64,000 bases of DNA, from NCBI GenBank assembly GCA_041665605.1, contig JBAYIO010000016.1, positions 4,095 to 68,094 on the forward strand, in the 5' to 3' direction. A program made the translations under genes and the position numbers. The notes below the pieces were generated by a model. That model was not told where the DNA came from. It did no database searches and saw only the letters and a list, made by a program, of their open reading frames with translations. Source of the DNA: CAIPAT01 sp041665605 (lineage in GTDB: Bacteria > Verrucomicrobiota > Lentisphaeria > Victivallales > Victivallaceae). The stretch's first letter is position 1. Each line of letters begins with the position of its first letter. Below are positions 1 through 9,221 of this stretch, one piece after another.

Positions 1-79
1 GTATCCGCCCCTGGCGGTTGAATATCGCGGCTCTGGAACTGGTAGTCCCCTGATCGAGAGCAAGAATAAATTTATCCAT
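1..79 (-). CDS. glpK: Glycerol kinase, N-terminal fragment (runs off window)
   Basis: Only the first 26 codons are present, read on the minus strand from an ATG at 79. The peptide begins MDKFILALDQGTTSSRAAIF, the hallmark phosphate-1 loop (DQGTTSSR) of FGGY-family glycerol kinases, which phosphorylate glycerol to sn-glycerol 3-phosphate in the cytoplasm. A strong ribosome site (AGGAG, 81-90 region) precedes the ATG. It lies about 155 bp downstream of the membrane-protein gene on the same strand. Other FGGY kinases share parts of this loop, but the DQGTTSSRA form is most typical of GlpK. Confidence 0.88.
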   Translation of the reverse strand, partial: MDKFILALDQGTTSSRAAIFNRQGRI

Positions 80-235
80 AGTCTTCTCCTGAATGTTTTG
101 CGCTGAAAAACTTTAATCCCCGTCGCCGTATATGTCAATGTATTATGTGTTTCCAATGCAGCTTTTATTTTAAACAGTTTCCTGTCCGATATAACCGTTG
201 CGTCACGGTGTCAAGCCGCGACACTTGCAGCGGCG

Positions 236-2062
236 TTAATTTCTGCCGAGGATTTTGATTTTCAGGTTAATGAAGGCTTGCTGGATTAATTTTCCTTTGA
301 ATGCGCTGATGATAAATGCCATTGCGAAACATGCCAATCCCCAGAAAACTATGTTCAATCCCCTGAGTTTCATTGCTTCGATGGTGTTGTAGCTTCTGAG
401 CGCTGCAAACAGCAGCAGTGCGGTGATATTAAACCCGATGGTCACGAAGAAGAAAATGTTTCTGCAATACAGGCAGTAGAGCAGGGTGGCTCCGAAGATT
501 ACGGCAAGATATGCCACTTGGACATACTGCGGCAGGCCGTTAGTGAACTTATCGCCGGAGAACAGGATGATAACGAAAATCAACGACAGCGCGGTTGTCG
601 AAAAATATCTCAATACAACAGCCAGCCGGTCATGACGCAACAGCCCCAGCAGCAGCGCTGTAATCAGCGCAAGATGAAATGGGATGACGCAATGCCAGGC
701 GGTGAAAAATGTGTCGCGGAAGATGGTACCGGCGACGGTCAGCATTCCCAGCGACAATACCATCCAGCTCACCGTGCTGTTGCTGCGAAACGCTATCCAG
801 CTCAGCATTGCCAGCCCGGCAGCGCCCGGCAGCCAGCAGGGGAGGTGATAGCCGGAAAGAAACTGATAGCGCATATTCAGCGGCAATGCCAGAAACAGCA
901 CGGCGCAGACAATGATATCACTGTACTTGACCCGCCGGTACCAGGCATAAAGATAAAACAGCAAAGTTCCAACTATCGCAATGAGCATTGGCGAACCGTT
1001 TGATCCGACCGCTCCGGAAAGAAAACGGCAGTATATTTCGGAACCCGCTCTGGCCGATGGCAGCCCGGCCATGAGCGACAAGATCACCGGAGCCGCCATG
1101 CTTATGACCACCTGGCGCTGATTGTTTCTTTCAAGATTGAATTCAAGCAGCAGAATCATTGACGCCAGCGCAATTGGAATCAGCATGTAGAGATCGAAGC
1201 CTGTTTCCATGTTGCTGAACGGCCCGGCCCCTTTGCCGGCATAAAATGAAATGCTGAGCAAATATGTCCGGAAACAGGCTCCTGCTGCCAGCAGTCCGAA
1301 AATAGACCATGGAAACAGCGGCCACTTCCATGGCGTACCGTTATCGTCCAGCGCTGTCCGTCCGCGCCGGATCACCGGTATCAGCAGCAGCAATACCGTA
1401 CCGCAGATTACTGGAAACAGCATCATGCCGCGTATCGCCGGAAGTTTGCTGTCGGGAAAGCCGCTTACCAGTTGCGCCATGACAAACGGATAAATAAAGA
1501 AGATGCTGATCATCGCATAAAATACCGCATTGAACAGAAACGGCAGCCGCAGCCCCAGCCGGTTCCGCAAAATCCCGGCGACTGCTGTGGAAAAGATCAG
1601 GCCGCCGGCCAGCCAGCCGGCCCCCGTCAGCGGCGAATCAAGCGTCTTGCCATCCATGCTCACGGACAATACCATAATCAGCGTCAGGATAATCAGCAGG
1701 ATTGACCGGGCGTCGTCCCATACCGCGCCGGCCTTGACGATGAAGACCGCGGTTGCCGTCAGCAGCATGGTGTAGGCGGCGATCAGTCCGACCGGAATCG
1801 CTGTCTCCATCCAGATGTTGCCGGTTTCAAAAATAACGGTCTGCGCGTACAGGATAAGACAGGCGCTGAGCAGATAAAAAGGGTTGGCATTATACAGGAA
1901 TTTAAAAATATCGCTCAGATGCACTTGTGAATTTAAGAGTGATGCCGCAGGCAGCGGTATCTCCCGGTTTAACAGATTAAGCGGTGCAGGCGGCGTTACG
2001 GTTTTGATTTCAGTGTCATTCGATGATGCGACGGCTTCTTGTGCGGCATGTGATTCATTCAT
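236..2062 (-). CDS. Polytopic membrane protein of unknown function
   Basis: A 608-residue protein with a hydrophilic N-terminus of about 50 residues followed by many hydrophobic segments (roughly 14-16 possible membrane spans) and a short basic C-terminus (KGKLIQQAFINLKIKILGRN). I do not recognise a family or any catalytic motif. It is therefore an integral membrane protein, possibly a transporter-like or polymerase-like protein, function unknown. The start has a good ribosome site (GGAGG, 7 nt before ATG). It is divergent from the HTH/zinc-ribbon gene at 2217, and the 150-bp spacer holds repeated TGATAGT motifs beside its likely promoter, so the neighbour may regulate it. Confidence 0.8.
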   Translation of the reverse strand: MNESHAAQEAVASSNDTEIKTVTPPAPLNLLNREIPLPAASLLNSQVHLSDIFKFLYNANPFYLLSACLILYAQTVIFETGNIWMETAIPVGLIAAYTMLLTATAVFIVKAGAVWDDARSILLIILTLIMVLSVSMDGKTLDSPLTGAGWLAGGLIFSTAVAGILRNRLGLRLPFLFNAVFYAMISIFFIYPFVMAQLVSGFPDSKLPAIRGMMLFPVICGTVLLLLIPVIRRGRTALDDNGTPWKWPLFPWSIFGLLAAGACFRTYLLSISFYAGKGAGPFSNMETGFDLYMLIPIALASMILLLEFNLERNNQRQVVISMAAPVILSLMAGLPSARAGSEIYCRFLSGAVGSNGSPMLIAIVGTLLFYLYAWYRRVKYSDIIVCAVLFLALPLNMRYQFLSGYHLPCWLPGAAGLAMLSWIAFRSNSTVSWMVLSLGMLTVAGTIFRDTFFTAWHCVIPFHLALITALLLGLLRHDRLAVVLRYFSTTALSLIFVIILFSGDKFTNGLPQYVQVAYLAVIFGATLLYCLYCRNIFFFVTIGFNITALLLFAALRSYNTIEAMKLRGLNIVFWGLACFAMAFIISAFKGKLIQQAFINLKIKILGRN

Positions 2063-2086
2063 GATACATCCTCCCCAGTTTTATTA

Positions 2087-2202
2087 TCATTTACTATCAC
2101 CAACTATCATTAATTATAATTATATTTCATTTAAAATGCAACAGGCAATTGACATTTTTTCAAAAATAATTATAATATATGATATGAAACGATAGTAAAT
2201 GA
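2087..2202. promoter_or_regulatory. Divergent promoter region with repeated TGATAGT operator-like sites
   Basis: A 12-bp sequence TCATTTACTATC at 2087-2098 recurs in perfect inverted form (GATAGTAAATGA) at 2191-2202. A further ACTATCA lies at 2104-2110, 11 bp (one helical turn) from the ACTATCA at 2093-2099. A plus-strand promoter for the HTH gene can be read as TTGACA at 2150-2155 with TATAAT at 2171-2176 (15-bp spacer) or TAATAT at 2173-2178 (17-bp spacer). A minus-strand promoter for the membrane protein can be read with TATAAT-like sequence just before the sites at 2104-2110. Each set of sites therefore falls near a probable transcription start. Binding by the adjacent HTH protein is inference. 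Confidence 0.5.
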
Positions 2203-2216
2203 AAGGTAAAGCAAAA

Positions 2217-2663
2217 ATGAATGAGCAGGAAAAGAAAGCTGCCGCTCCGGAATGGTTTTCAATCAAGGACGCGGCGGAATACCTGAATATCGGTGAACCG
2301 ACATTGTACCGCTGGATGCGCGACCGCAAAATCACTTACCGCAAAGTAGGAGATTCCACCAGATTCCTGAAAGACGATTTGGACGCGATCGTTCAAGTGT
2401 ATCTTTCAGAGAAAAATCATCAGGAAGCCAGGCAGTGTTGTCCGGTCTGCCATAGCGAAGATCTGGAAACCGGCATTTACCGTTCCACCGGCCTGACCTA
2501 TTTCCAGTTGAAAAAGACCAAGTTCTGGACGATCCGTGACAGCAACATCAAGACCGAAGCCCGCATGTGCAACCGTTGCGGCGCCGTCACTATTTTCGGC
2601 GACCTGGAAAAACTCCACAAAATCAAAGCCGGTTCCGCAGTCGAGGAACCGGTGGCGGAGTGA
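2217..2663 (+). CDS. Excisionase-type helix-turn-helix protein with C-terminal zinc ribbon
   Basis: A 148-residue protein. Residues about 12-60 (WFSIKDAAEYLNIGEPTLYRWM ... KVGDSTRFLKDDLDAIV) match the MerR-like excisionase HTH family. Residues 74-122 form a probable zinc ribbon with paired cysteines C75/C78 and C118/C121 (CPVC and CNRC) around a 40-residue insert. An ATG at 2199 is also in frame, but the ribosome site GAAAGGT sits inside that extension and is spaced correctly only for 2217. It probably acts as a cytoplasmic DNA-binding regulator. It is divergent from the 608-residue membrane protein and shares with it a spacer carrying repeated operator-like sites. It is not accompanied by an integrase, so a role in phage excision is unlikely. 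Confidence 0.8.
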   Translation: MNEQEKKAAAPEWFSIKDAAEYLNIGEPTLYRWMRDRKITYRKVGDSTRFLKDDLDAIVQVYLSEKNHQEARQCCPVCHSEDLETGIYRSTGLTYFQLKKTKFWTIRDSNIKTEARMCNRCGAVTIFGDLEKLHKIKAGSAVEEPVAE

Positions 2664-2666
2664 TCA

Positions 2667-3248
2667 TTAAAGATTTTGGGCTGCGGATGTGATATTGGGA
2701 GAGTGTTTTATAATCGTATATTCAGTAATGGTTCCATCTGGATTCTGGACCATAATTTTTTCTACTTTTTTACTAAGGTGAAACCTGGCAATTTTTATTT
2801 TATTATCCTCTTTTACTATATCAATAACATTGTCATTGCCATAAGCTGTGATCCATTGCTGCCTCAGAATCATTCTTATTGTTTCTTTATTATTCATCCA
2901 ATTATTAAGAAATGAATATGGTTTGATTTTGTCCAAGTATATTGCTTTGATGTATCCGTCCAAATCTTTGGTGTAGCCAAGTGTAACGAGGATGTCAAAT
3001 AATGCAGGGATGAAACCATTCTTCAGGCTATAATTTTTAACTACTGAATTCATAACTTTGTTTAAATCATTATTTTCATTTAATTTCCAGTTAAAACTAC
3101 CTATTTCCTCCAGCCTTTTGTCATATTTATTTTTCGCTTGAATTGAAGAATAAATGTAATTGGCAAGTCCGCCAATGATTACTGCAACACAAATAATCTT
3201 CCATCTTTTTTTCATGTTTGCCTGCTGATGTTTTATTCTATCTTTCAT
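2667..3248 (-). CDS. Membrane-anchored protein of unknown function, coupled to M50-type protease
   Basis: About 193 residues beginning MKDRIKHQQANMKKRWK, then one hydrophobic segment (IICVAVIIGGLANYIYS, about residues 16-32) and a hydrophilic domain rich in Asn, Lys and Ile. I recognise no family. The start at 3248 is chosen because its ATG overlaps the TGA of the upstream protease gene (ATGA), suggesting translational coupling; an internal ATG at 3215 (MKKRWK) is the alternative. The reading frame stays open far upstream of 3248, but that part overlaps the protease gene and is unlikely to be used. Membrane topology suggests a substrate or partner of the adjacent protease, which is inference only. 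Confidence 0.55.
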   Translation of the reverse strand: MKDRIKHQQANMKKRWKIICVAVIIGGLANYIYSSIQAKNKYDKRLEEIGSFNWKLNENNDLNKVMNSVVKNYSLKNGFIPALFDILVTLGYTKDLDGYIKAIYLDKIKPYSFLNNWMNNKETIRMILRQQWITAYGNDNVIDIVKEDNKIKIARFHLSKKVEKIMVQNPDGTITEYTIIKHSPNITSAAQNL

Positions 3249-3814
3249 CTGCTGTTGATTATACATTCCAATGTGGCTGCAGCTACGAGAAGTAACCCCG
3301 AAATGATGGTAGCCCGCCGACTGACCTTGGCATTGGCATTGCCCAAACCAAAGTATTCTCCCTGACGATTCCAAAGATACAATCCCGGCAGTACCGTGAG
3401 AATTCCAAATACGAGCATAATCCAGCGAGGAGAGCCGTGCTGTATCATGACTCCAGTGTCTGCGGCACCGTCAACGGGTCCGAAAGCAATGTAAACCCCG
3501 TTGGCAATCAGGCAAAATCCAGCAAAGAATCGGAACATGTAGATCATCGGAGTCCGGTAAATTTTAGCCGCCAGGAAGGCAAGCAGGGGAAGTGCGGAGC
3601 CGATAACCGGTCCAGCCCACACCACAACCAACGGATGTTGGTTATGGGTAATATCTGTACGTGAAATGACGCACGGATGCAATACTACTTTGATTACTTC
3701 CGCATTTGTAAGCCACGCTCCGATAACATGGCCAAATTCATGCACGGCCTGCATTGCCAGCCATGAGAATGTAAGAAATGTAACTATCAGAGTTGTCTGC
3801 TCAATTCGTTTCAT
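3245..3814 (-). CDS. M50-family-like integral membrane metalloprotease
   Basis: A 189-residue membrane protein with HEFGH at residues 25-29 in a hydrophobic segment (WLAMQAVHEFGHVIGAWL), the zinc-binding HExxH signature of M50/site-2-type intramembrane proteases. Four to five further hydrophobic segments follow. It is short for a site-2 protease and shows no PDZ domain. I could not identify the second-half LDG-type zinc ligand with confidence; DGAADTG in the middle is a weak candidate. It may therefore be a minimal M50B-like protease or a degenerate homologue. It is the first gene of a two-gene minus-strand unit and overlaps the next gene by 4 bp. Confidence 0.65.
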   Translation of the reverse strand: MKRIEQTTLIVTFLTFSWLAMQAVHEFGHVIGAWLTNAEVIKVVLHPCVISRTDITHNQHPLVVVWAGPVIGSALPLLAFLAAKIYRTPMIYMFRFFAGFCLIANGVYIAFGPVDGAADTGVMIQHGSPRWIMLVFGILTVLPGLYLWNRQGEYFGLGNANAKVSRRATIISGLLLVAAATLECIINSR

Positions 3815-4177
3815 TAGTTTTAGTCAAGAATAAAATATTATTATCAAGCTAGCGGTCAGGCATCAAGCCGGCATCGAATAAAATCGGGAATGACCTCTAA
3901 GCCATCTTGTTTTTAAATCAATATAATTGCGTTTCGCGGTAATCCCAACGCCGGGATGAAAATATTTGACTTTGATTTTAAGATAATTCAGTGATCAGGG
4001 TTAAACGCCTTTTGCGCCGCTGCATAGATTTACCTTTCGTTTTTTCACGGGATTAATATTAAAAAAATATTTCGGATTTTTCGCCATTATTGAACTTAAT
4101 TATACGGTTTCTGTTGACAATTTTACTATATGTAGATGCATGACGCCTGGCAAAATATAAAAATTGGAGACAGAAAA
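3815..4177. other. Intergenic region without a recognisable gene
   Basis: About 360 bp, AT-rich toward its right end. No convincing coding frame, tRNA or long repeat is visible. A TTGACA at 4113-4118 lies upstream of the HTH gene at 4178, but no good -10 at the right spacing accompanies it, so the promoter is only suggested. Confidence 0.4.
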
Positions 4178-5326
4178 ATGCCAAAATTGAAGTACGATGA
4201 AAGTTTTCCGGCAAGAGCCGGGGAATATGCGGCTGCCGGAATGAACAACAGTCAAATCGCGGCGAAACTGGAAATCGGGGCGGAAACGTTTTACGCTTAT
4301 CAGCGGCAGTTTCCGGAATTCGCCGAAGCAATCGCTCTGGGACGGCAGGCGGTTGACGACGACATGGAAACCGGAATGCTTGACCTGGCAACGGGCAATT
4401 GCTTTGTCACCGCCGTCAGAAACAGTGACAGCGGACGCGAAATCAAAACCGTGCGGCAGCGGGCGCCGGACCTGAAAGCCGTCATTTACTGGCTGGACCG
4501 GAACAAACAATACGCCGATGAAGAACCAGCCGGGTTGCCAAATTCAAAACCTGTAAGCGGCAATGTCACGACAAGTTTAAAGTATGATGAAAGTTTTCCT
4601 GCAAAAGCCGAAACCTGTGCAGGCAACGGCGATACCGATTCCAGAATCGCCCGGCGGCTGGGCATCTCCACGGCCTCTTTCTATAATTATAAGAAACAGT
4701 TTCCGGAATTCGCCGAAGCTTTGGACAATGGCAGGCGGTTGTGTTACGGCCGCCTGCGCAAACAGTTGCTGGCAATCGCGCTGGGCGACTGTACCGTCAG
4801 GACTGAACTCTGCCATGACGGCAGACTCCGCAAAACCACCGTGCGTCAGCTTCCGCCTAATCTGAAGGCTATCATCTACTGGTCAGCTCAACGGGACTCC
4901 AAACTCTCCGGATCGCCCGTTGCAGCCGGGTTTGATACCGGCTGCGCCGGAGTCCGGACTGACCGCAGGGACGAAAACATTCCAGTTCAGGATGTCTCCA
5001 AACTCTCCGGATCACCCGTTGCATCCGGGTTTGATACCGGTTGTGCCGGAGTCCGGGCTGGCCGCAGGGGCGAAAACATTCCAGCTCAGGATGTCTCTAA
5101 ACTCTCCGGATCGTCCGCTGCATCCGGGTTTGATACCGGTTGTGCCGGAGTCCGGAATGACCGCAGATGCGAAAGCATTCCAGCTCAGGATGTCTCCAAA
5201 CTCTCCGGAACGGGCGGTTGCCCGGTTGTTGCCGCAGTTCGCCGTCCTGCTCAAATGGTCTCCAAACTCTCCGGAAAGTTAATGTCCATAGGCAGAGCTA
5301 CTGGCTGCATCCCCTGGCGTAGGTGA
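4178..5326 (+). CDS. Duplicated phage-type HTH protein (terminase small-subunit-like) with tandem-repeat C-terminus
   Basis: A 382-residue protein starting MPKLKYDESF after a GGAG ribosome site (an upstream in-frame ATG at 4136 lacks one). Two homologous halves, about residues 1-110 and 128-235, each carry KYDESFPA, an HTH (NNSQIAAKLEIGAETFYAY and DSRIARRLGISTASFYNYK), then QFPEFAEA and LKA[VI]IYW. This resembles the helix-turn-helix of phage small terminase or phBC6A51-type proteins. From about residue 240 it becomes a repeat tail: three 33-residue units beginning SKLSG, a 22-residue unit, then a short end. The tail is written in a DNA repeat also related to the array at 38 kb, so it may be an insertion rather than a functional domain. 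Its 3' end overlaps the convergent Nudix gene by 29 bp. Confidence 0.65.
   Translation: MPKLKYDESFPARAGEYAAAGMNNSQIAAKLEIGAETFYAYQRQFPEFAEAIALGRQAVDDDMETGMLDLATGNCFVTAVRNSDSGREIKTVRQRAPDLKAVIYWLDRNKQYADEEPAGLPNSKPVSGNVTTSLKYDESFPAKAETCAGNGDTDSRIARRLGISTASFYNYKKQFPEFAEALDNGRRLCYGRLRKQLLAIALGDCTVRTELCHDGRLRKTTVRQLPPNLKAIIYWSAQRDSKLSGSPVAAGFDTGCAGVRTDRRDENIPVQDVSKLSGSPVASGFDTGCAGVRAGRRGENIPAQDVSKLSGSSAASGFDTGCAGVRNDRRCESIPAQDVSKLSGTGGCPVVAAVRRPAQMVSKLSGKLMSIGRATGCIPWRR
4898..5282 (+). repeat. 99-bp tandem repeats inside the HTH gene
   Basis: Copies of TC[CT]AAACTCTCCGG begin at 4898, 4997, 5096, 5195 and 5261. The first three intervals are exactly 99 bp and the fourth is 66 bp. Units differ by only a few substitutions per copy and stay in frame (multiples of 3). 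Just before the first copy, GCTCAACGGGACTCCAAA closely resembles the reverse complement of the 38-kb repeat (GCTCAACGACACTCCAAA). Confidence 0.9.
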
Positions 5327-5864
5327 TTACTTTGGCGTCGATGCCCCAGCCTTTGCCGGCGGCGTCACGGAGAAAGCTCTCCAGGCTGTCTTTACGGACA
5401 AGGAAGGTCTCGATGTCTTCGGATTCCTCCTGCCTGGCGACCGGTTCGCGGTTGCGGTCGGCGGAATCGTCGATTGCCATGGAGACGGTGTAAATCATTT
5501 CGCCGGTCATGCCGGGGGAGTTGAAGCCGGGCAGCGAGACGTCAATGACAGTTCCGTGATAACCGGTTTCCTCCAGCAGTTCCCGGACGGCGGTCTCCGC
5601 CGGGCTTTCGCCGTCATCGATCAGGCCGGCGGGGAATTCGATCACATGTTTGTCCGCCGGGGGGCGGTACTGGCGGATCAGGATGATTTCGCCGGAGTTG
5701 CGCAGTTCCGCAATCATCAGTACCGCGCCATTGCTGTCCACCCGCTGCGCGGCCTCCCATTTCCGTTCATGGCCGCGGCGGTCGACGTAGTGCAGCAGAT
5801 CAAGGCGCAGCCATTTGGCGGTAAACAGATTCTGTTTGTTTATAATATGCGGCGTATCTTTCAT
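5298..5864 (-). CDS. Nudix hydrolase, ADP-ribose pyrophosphatase-like
   Basis: A 188-residue protein with a complete Nudix box at about residues 80-102 (G-LIDDGE-SPAETAV-RELLEETGY, fitting GX5EX7REUXEEXGU), preceded by FPAG, typical of the NudF/YqkG ADP-sugar pyrophosphatase group. It would hydrolyse ADP-ribose or a similar nucleoside-diphosphate sugar in the cytoplasm. The ATG at 5864 is preferred because AGGAG is 7 nt upstream; a TTG two codons earlier is possible. It converges on the repeat-tailed HTH gene with a 29-bp overlap. Exact substrate cannot be told from the sequence. Confidence 0.88.
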   Translation of the reverse strand: MKDTPHIINKQNLFTAKWLRLDLLHYVDRRGHERKWEAAQRVDSNGAVLMIAELRNSGEIILIRQYRPPADKHVIEFPAGLIDDGESPAETAVRELLEETGYHGTVIDVSLPGFNSPGMTGEMIYTVSMAIDDSADRNREPVARQEESEDIETFLVRKDSLESFLRDAAGKGWGIDAKVITYARGCSQ

Positions 5865-6253
5865 CGGCAATACTCCTGCTTTTGTACACTATTCACATAC
5901 GTAAGACACGAAGTAAAATATATCCCGGCCAGTCAGAGAGAAAACTGGCGGAACTCTTTTTTTTCAGGTTTTTTTATTTATTATATTTGCATTCCTGCTG
6001 CTTATATGGTATTATGATATCCAGTCGTTGAAGCTTATCAAGATTTAAGATTTTGACCTGATTTAATTTCACAAGACAAGATTCAGTTTATCTTATTCCC
6101 GCTTTGTGTATGGGCTGAGATAAAATAATCAGAACAATTTTTCCGTTTTCTGTTTCAATACAGGCGGCATGATTTATTCCAGGTGCAACTTTCAGTCAGG
6201 ATTTTCAATTTTGAAGCATCGCGGCAGAAGAACATAATTGGAGAGATTTTTTG
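5865..6253. other. Intergenic region; possible rho-independent terminator
   Basis: About 390 bp with no convincing gene. A short inverted repeat GCCAGT (5928-5933) / ACTGGC (5944-5949), followed 7 nt later by eight Ts (5957-5964), could be a plus-strand terminator. The stem is only 6 bp with a 10-nt loop, so support is modest. The rest is AT-rich and probably contains the promoter of coaE. Confidence 0.35.
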
Positions 6254-6836
6254 ATGATAGCGGCTCTGACCGGAAGTATAGGCTGCGGAAAAAGCACTGT
6301 TCTGGAAATATTTTCCCGGATGGAATGGTTTACCCTCAGCGCGGACAGGATATGTCACGATATTTACAACTCCGGGGATTTGGAATTCAATGCAGCCATA
6401 GCGGAACGCTGGGGAGCGGATATCATCAGGGACGACGGCACTGCCGACAAAAAAAGGATTTCCGCGATTGTGTTCAATGATAAAAAGGAGTTGAACTGGC
6501 TTAATTCGGTTCTGCACCCGATTATCATGGAGAAAGCCGGACAGTTGATTTCCAGCGTGAATAGAGAATTTGTGCTTTTTGAGGTGCCGCTGCTCTATGA
6601 GGCGGGGCTGGAAGACAGTTTTGACGCCGTAATCTGCGTGTGGACATCCGCCGCCAGCCAGCATCGGCGCTTGAAAGAACGGGGCCTCGATGAAAAAGAC
6701 ATCCGTTTGAGAATGAATAATCAGCTATCTGCGGACATAAAACTGGAAAAAGCCGGTTATGGACTGATTAATGAAGGCCGTGTCGAATTATTAAATGAAC
6801 AATGTGTAATTCTTAACCATCAAATAAGGGAAGAAT

Positions 6837-6853
<17 letters not shown>
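6254..6853 (+). CDS. coaE: Dephospho-CoA kinase
   Basis: A 199-residue P-loop kinase that phosphorylates dephospho-CoA in the last step of coenzyme A synthesis. The N-terminus MIAALTGSIGCGKST contains the Walker A motif (residues 7-15), followed by a conserved acidic LSADRICHDIY segment and VPLLYEAGLE, both typical of CoaE. Length matches the family. GGAGAG 8 nt upstream supports the ATG at 6254 rather than the TTG just before it. The end overlaps rho by 17 bp, so the two genes are probably one transcript. Confidence 0.93.
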
Positions 6854-8624
<1,771 letters not shown>

Positions 8625-8671
8625 CAACCGGTACTTTTAACGTTATGATATTCTGTTGAAAAATCAGCGGA

Positions 8672-8695
8672 CGGCTGCGGATATTCCGGCAGCCG
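8672..8695 (+). other. Strong hairpin between rho and the FtsB/DivIC-like gene
   Basis: CGGCTGCGG (8672-8680) pairs with CCGGCAGCCG (8686-8695) around ATATT, giving a nine-pair GC stem with one bulge. No U-run follows, so it is not a standard intrinsic terminator. It may protect or attenuate the transcript. Confidence 0.4.
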
Positions 8696-8726
8696 CCGCC
8701 ATAACTGAGTTTAAGGACACGCTCAA

Positions 8727-9041
8727 ATGGACGATGGAAAAAAGAAAATAATCATTTACTTTTTCTACTTGATTGTTCTGATGCTGATAGTATCCTCCGC
8801 CATTTTAATCTGGCCGGTTTACCGCAAGTATCAGAAACGCAAGAGTGTTGTTGCTGAGCTCAGAGAGCAGGCCGCGCTGAAAACTGCGGAATGTGTAAAG
8901 CTGAACAAGGAAGTTTACGGACTTGAGCACAAACCGGCGATTGTCGAAAAAGTCGCCAGAGAGAAATTCGGACTGTGCCAGGAAGGTGAGTCAGTGATGC
9001 GTTACAAAGAGCAGCCTAAGCCGGATAATACCGGAAAATAA
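8727..9041 (+). CDS. FtsB/DivIC-like septum formation protein
   Basis: A 104-residue single-pass membrane protein: a short cytoplasmic N-terminus, one membrane span (about residues 9-30), then a predicted coiled coil (KRKSVVAELREQAALKTAECVKLNKEVYGLEH) ending with VEKVAREKFGLCQEGESVMRY, the conserved tail of the septum formation initiator family. In other bacteria these proteins bridge the FtsQ/FtsL divisome complex. Its size fits. AAGGA 9 nt upstream supports the start. It is co-directional with coaE and rho. Confidence 0.82.
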   Translation: MDDGKKKIIIYFFYLIVLMLIVSSAILIWPVYRKYQKRKSVVAELREQAALKTAECVKLNKEVYGLEHKPAIVEKVAREKFGLCQEGESVMRYKEQPKPDNTGK

Positions 9042-9221
9042 ATGGAAAATGGTATTTTTTCAGGATTTTTAATAAAAATCCAAAAAAAAACGCAAGATTT
9101 TTCAATTTCATAGAGTTTACATTTTGAATTTAAGATAAAAGTTCTTATATTGAATAATTAGGTATTTTAAAAATTATTTAAGGCAAATTTTAAGCCATAA
9201 AAAAAAGCGAGGAGGCTTTAA

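Noticed and set aside
2199..2216. Upstream in-frame ATG of the HTH/zinc-ribbon gene at 2199
   Set aside because: The apparent ribosome site lies inside this extension and is correctly spaced only for the ATG at 2217.
9050..9090. Terminator-like AT-rich palindrome upstream of the LysM gene
   Set aside because: The stem is almost all A/T and the T-run is on the wrong side for the plus-strand genes.
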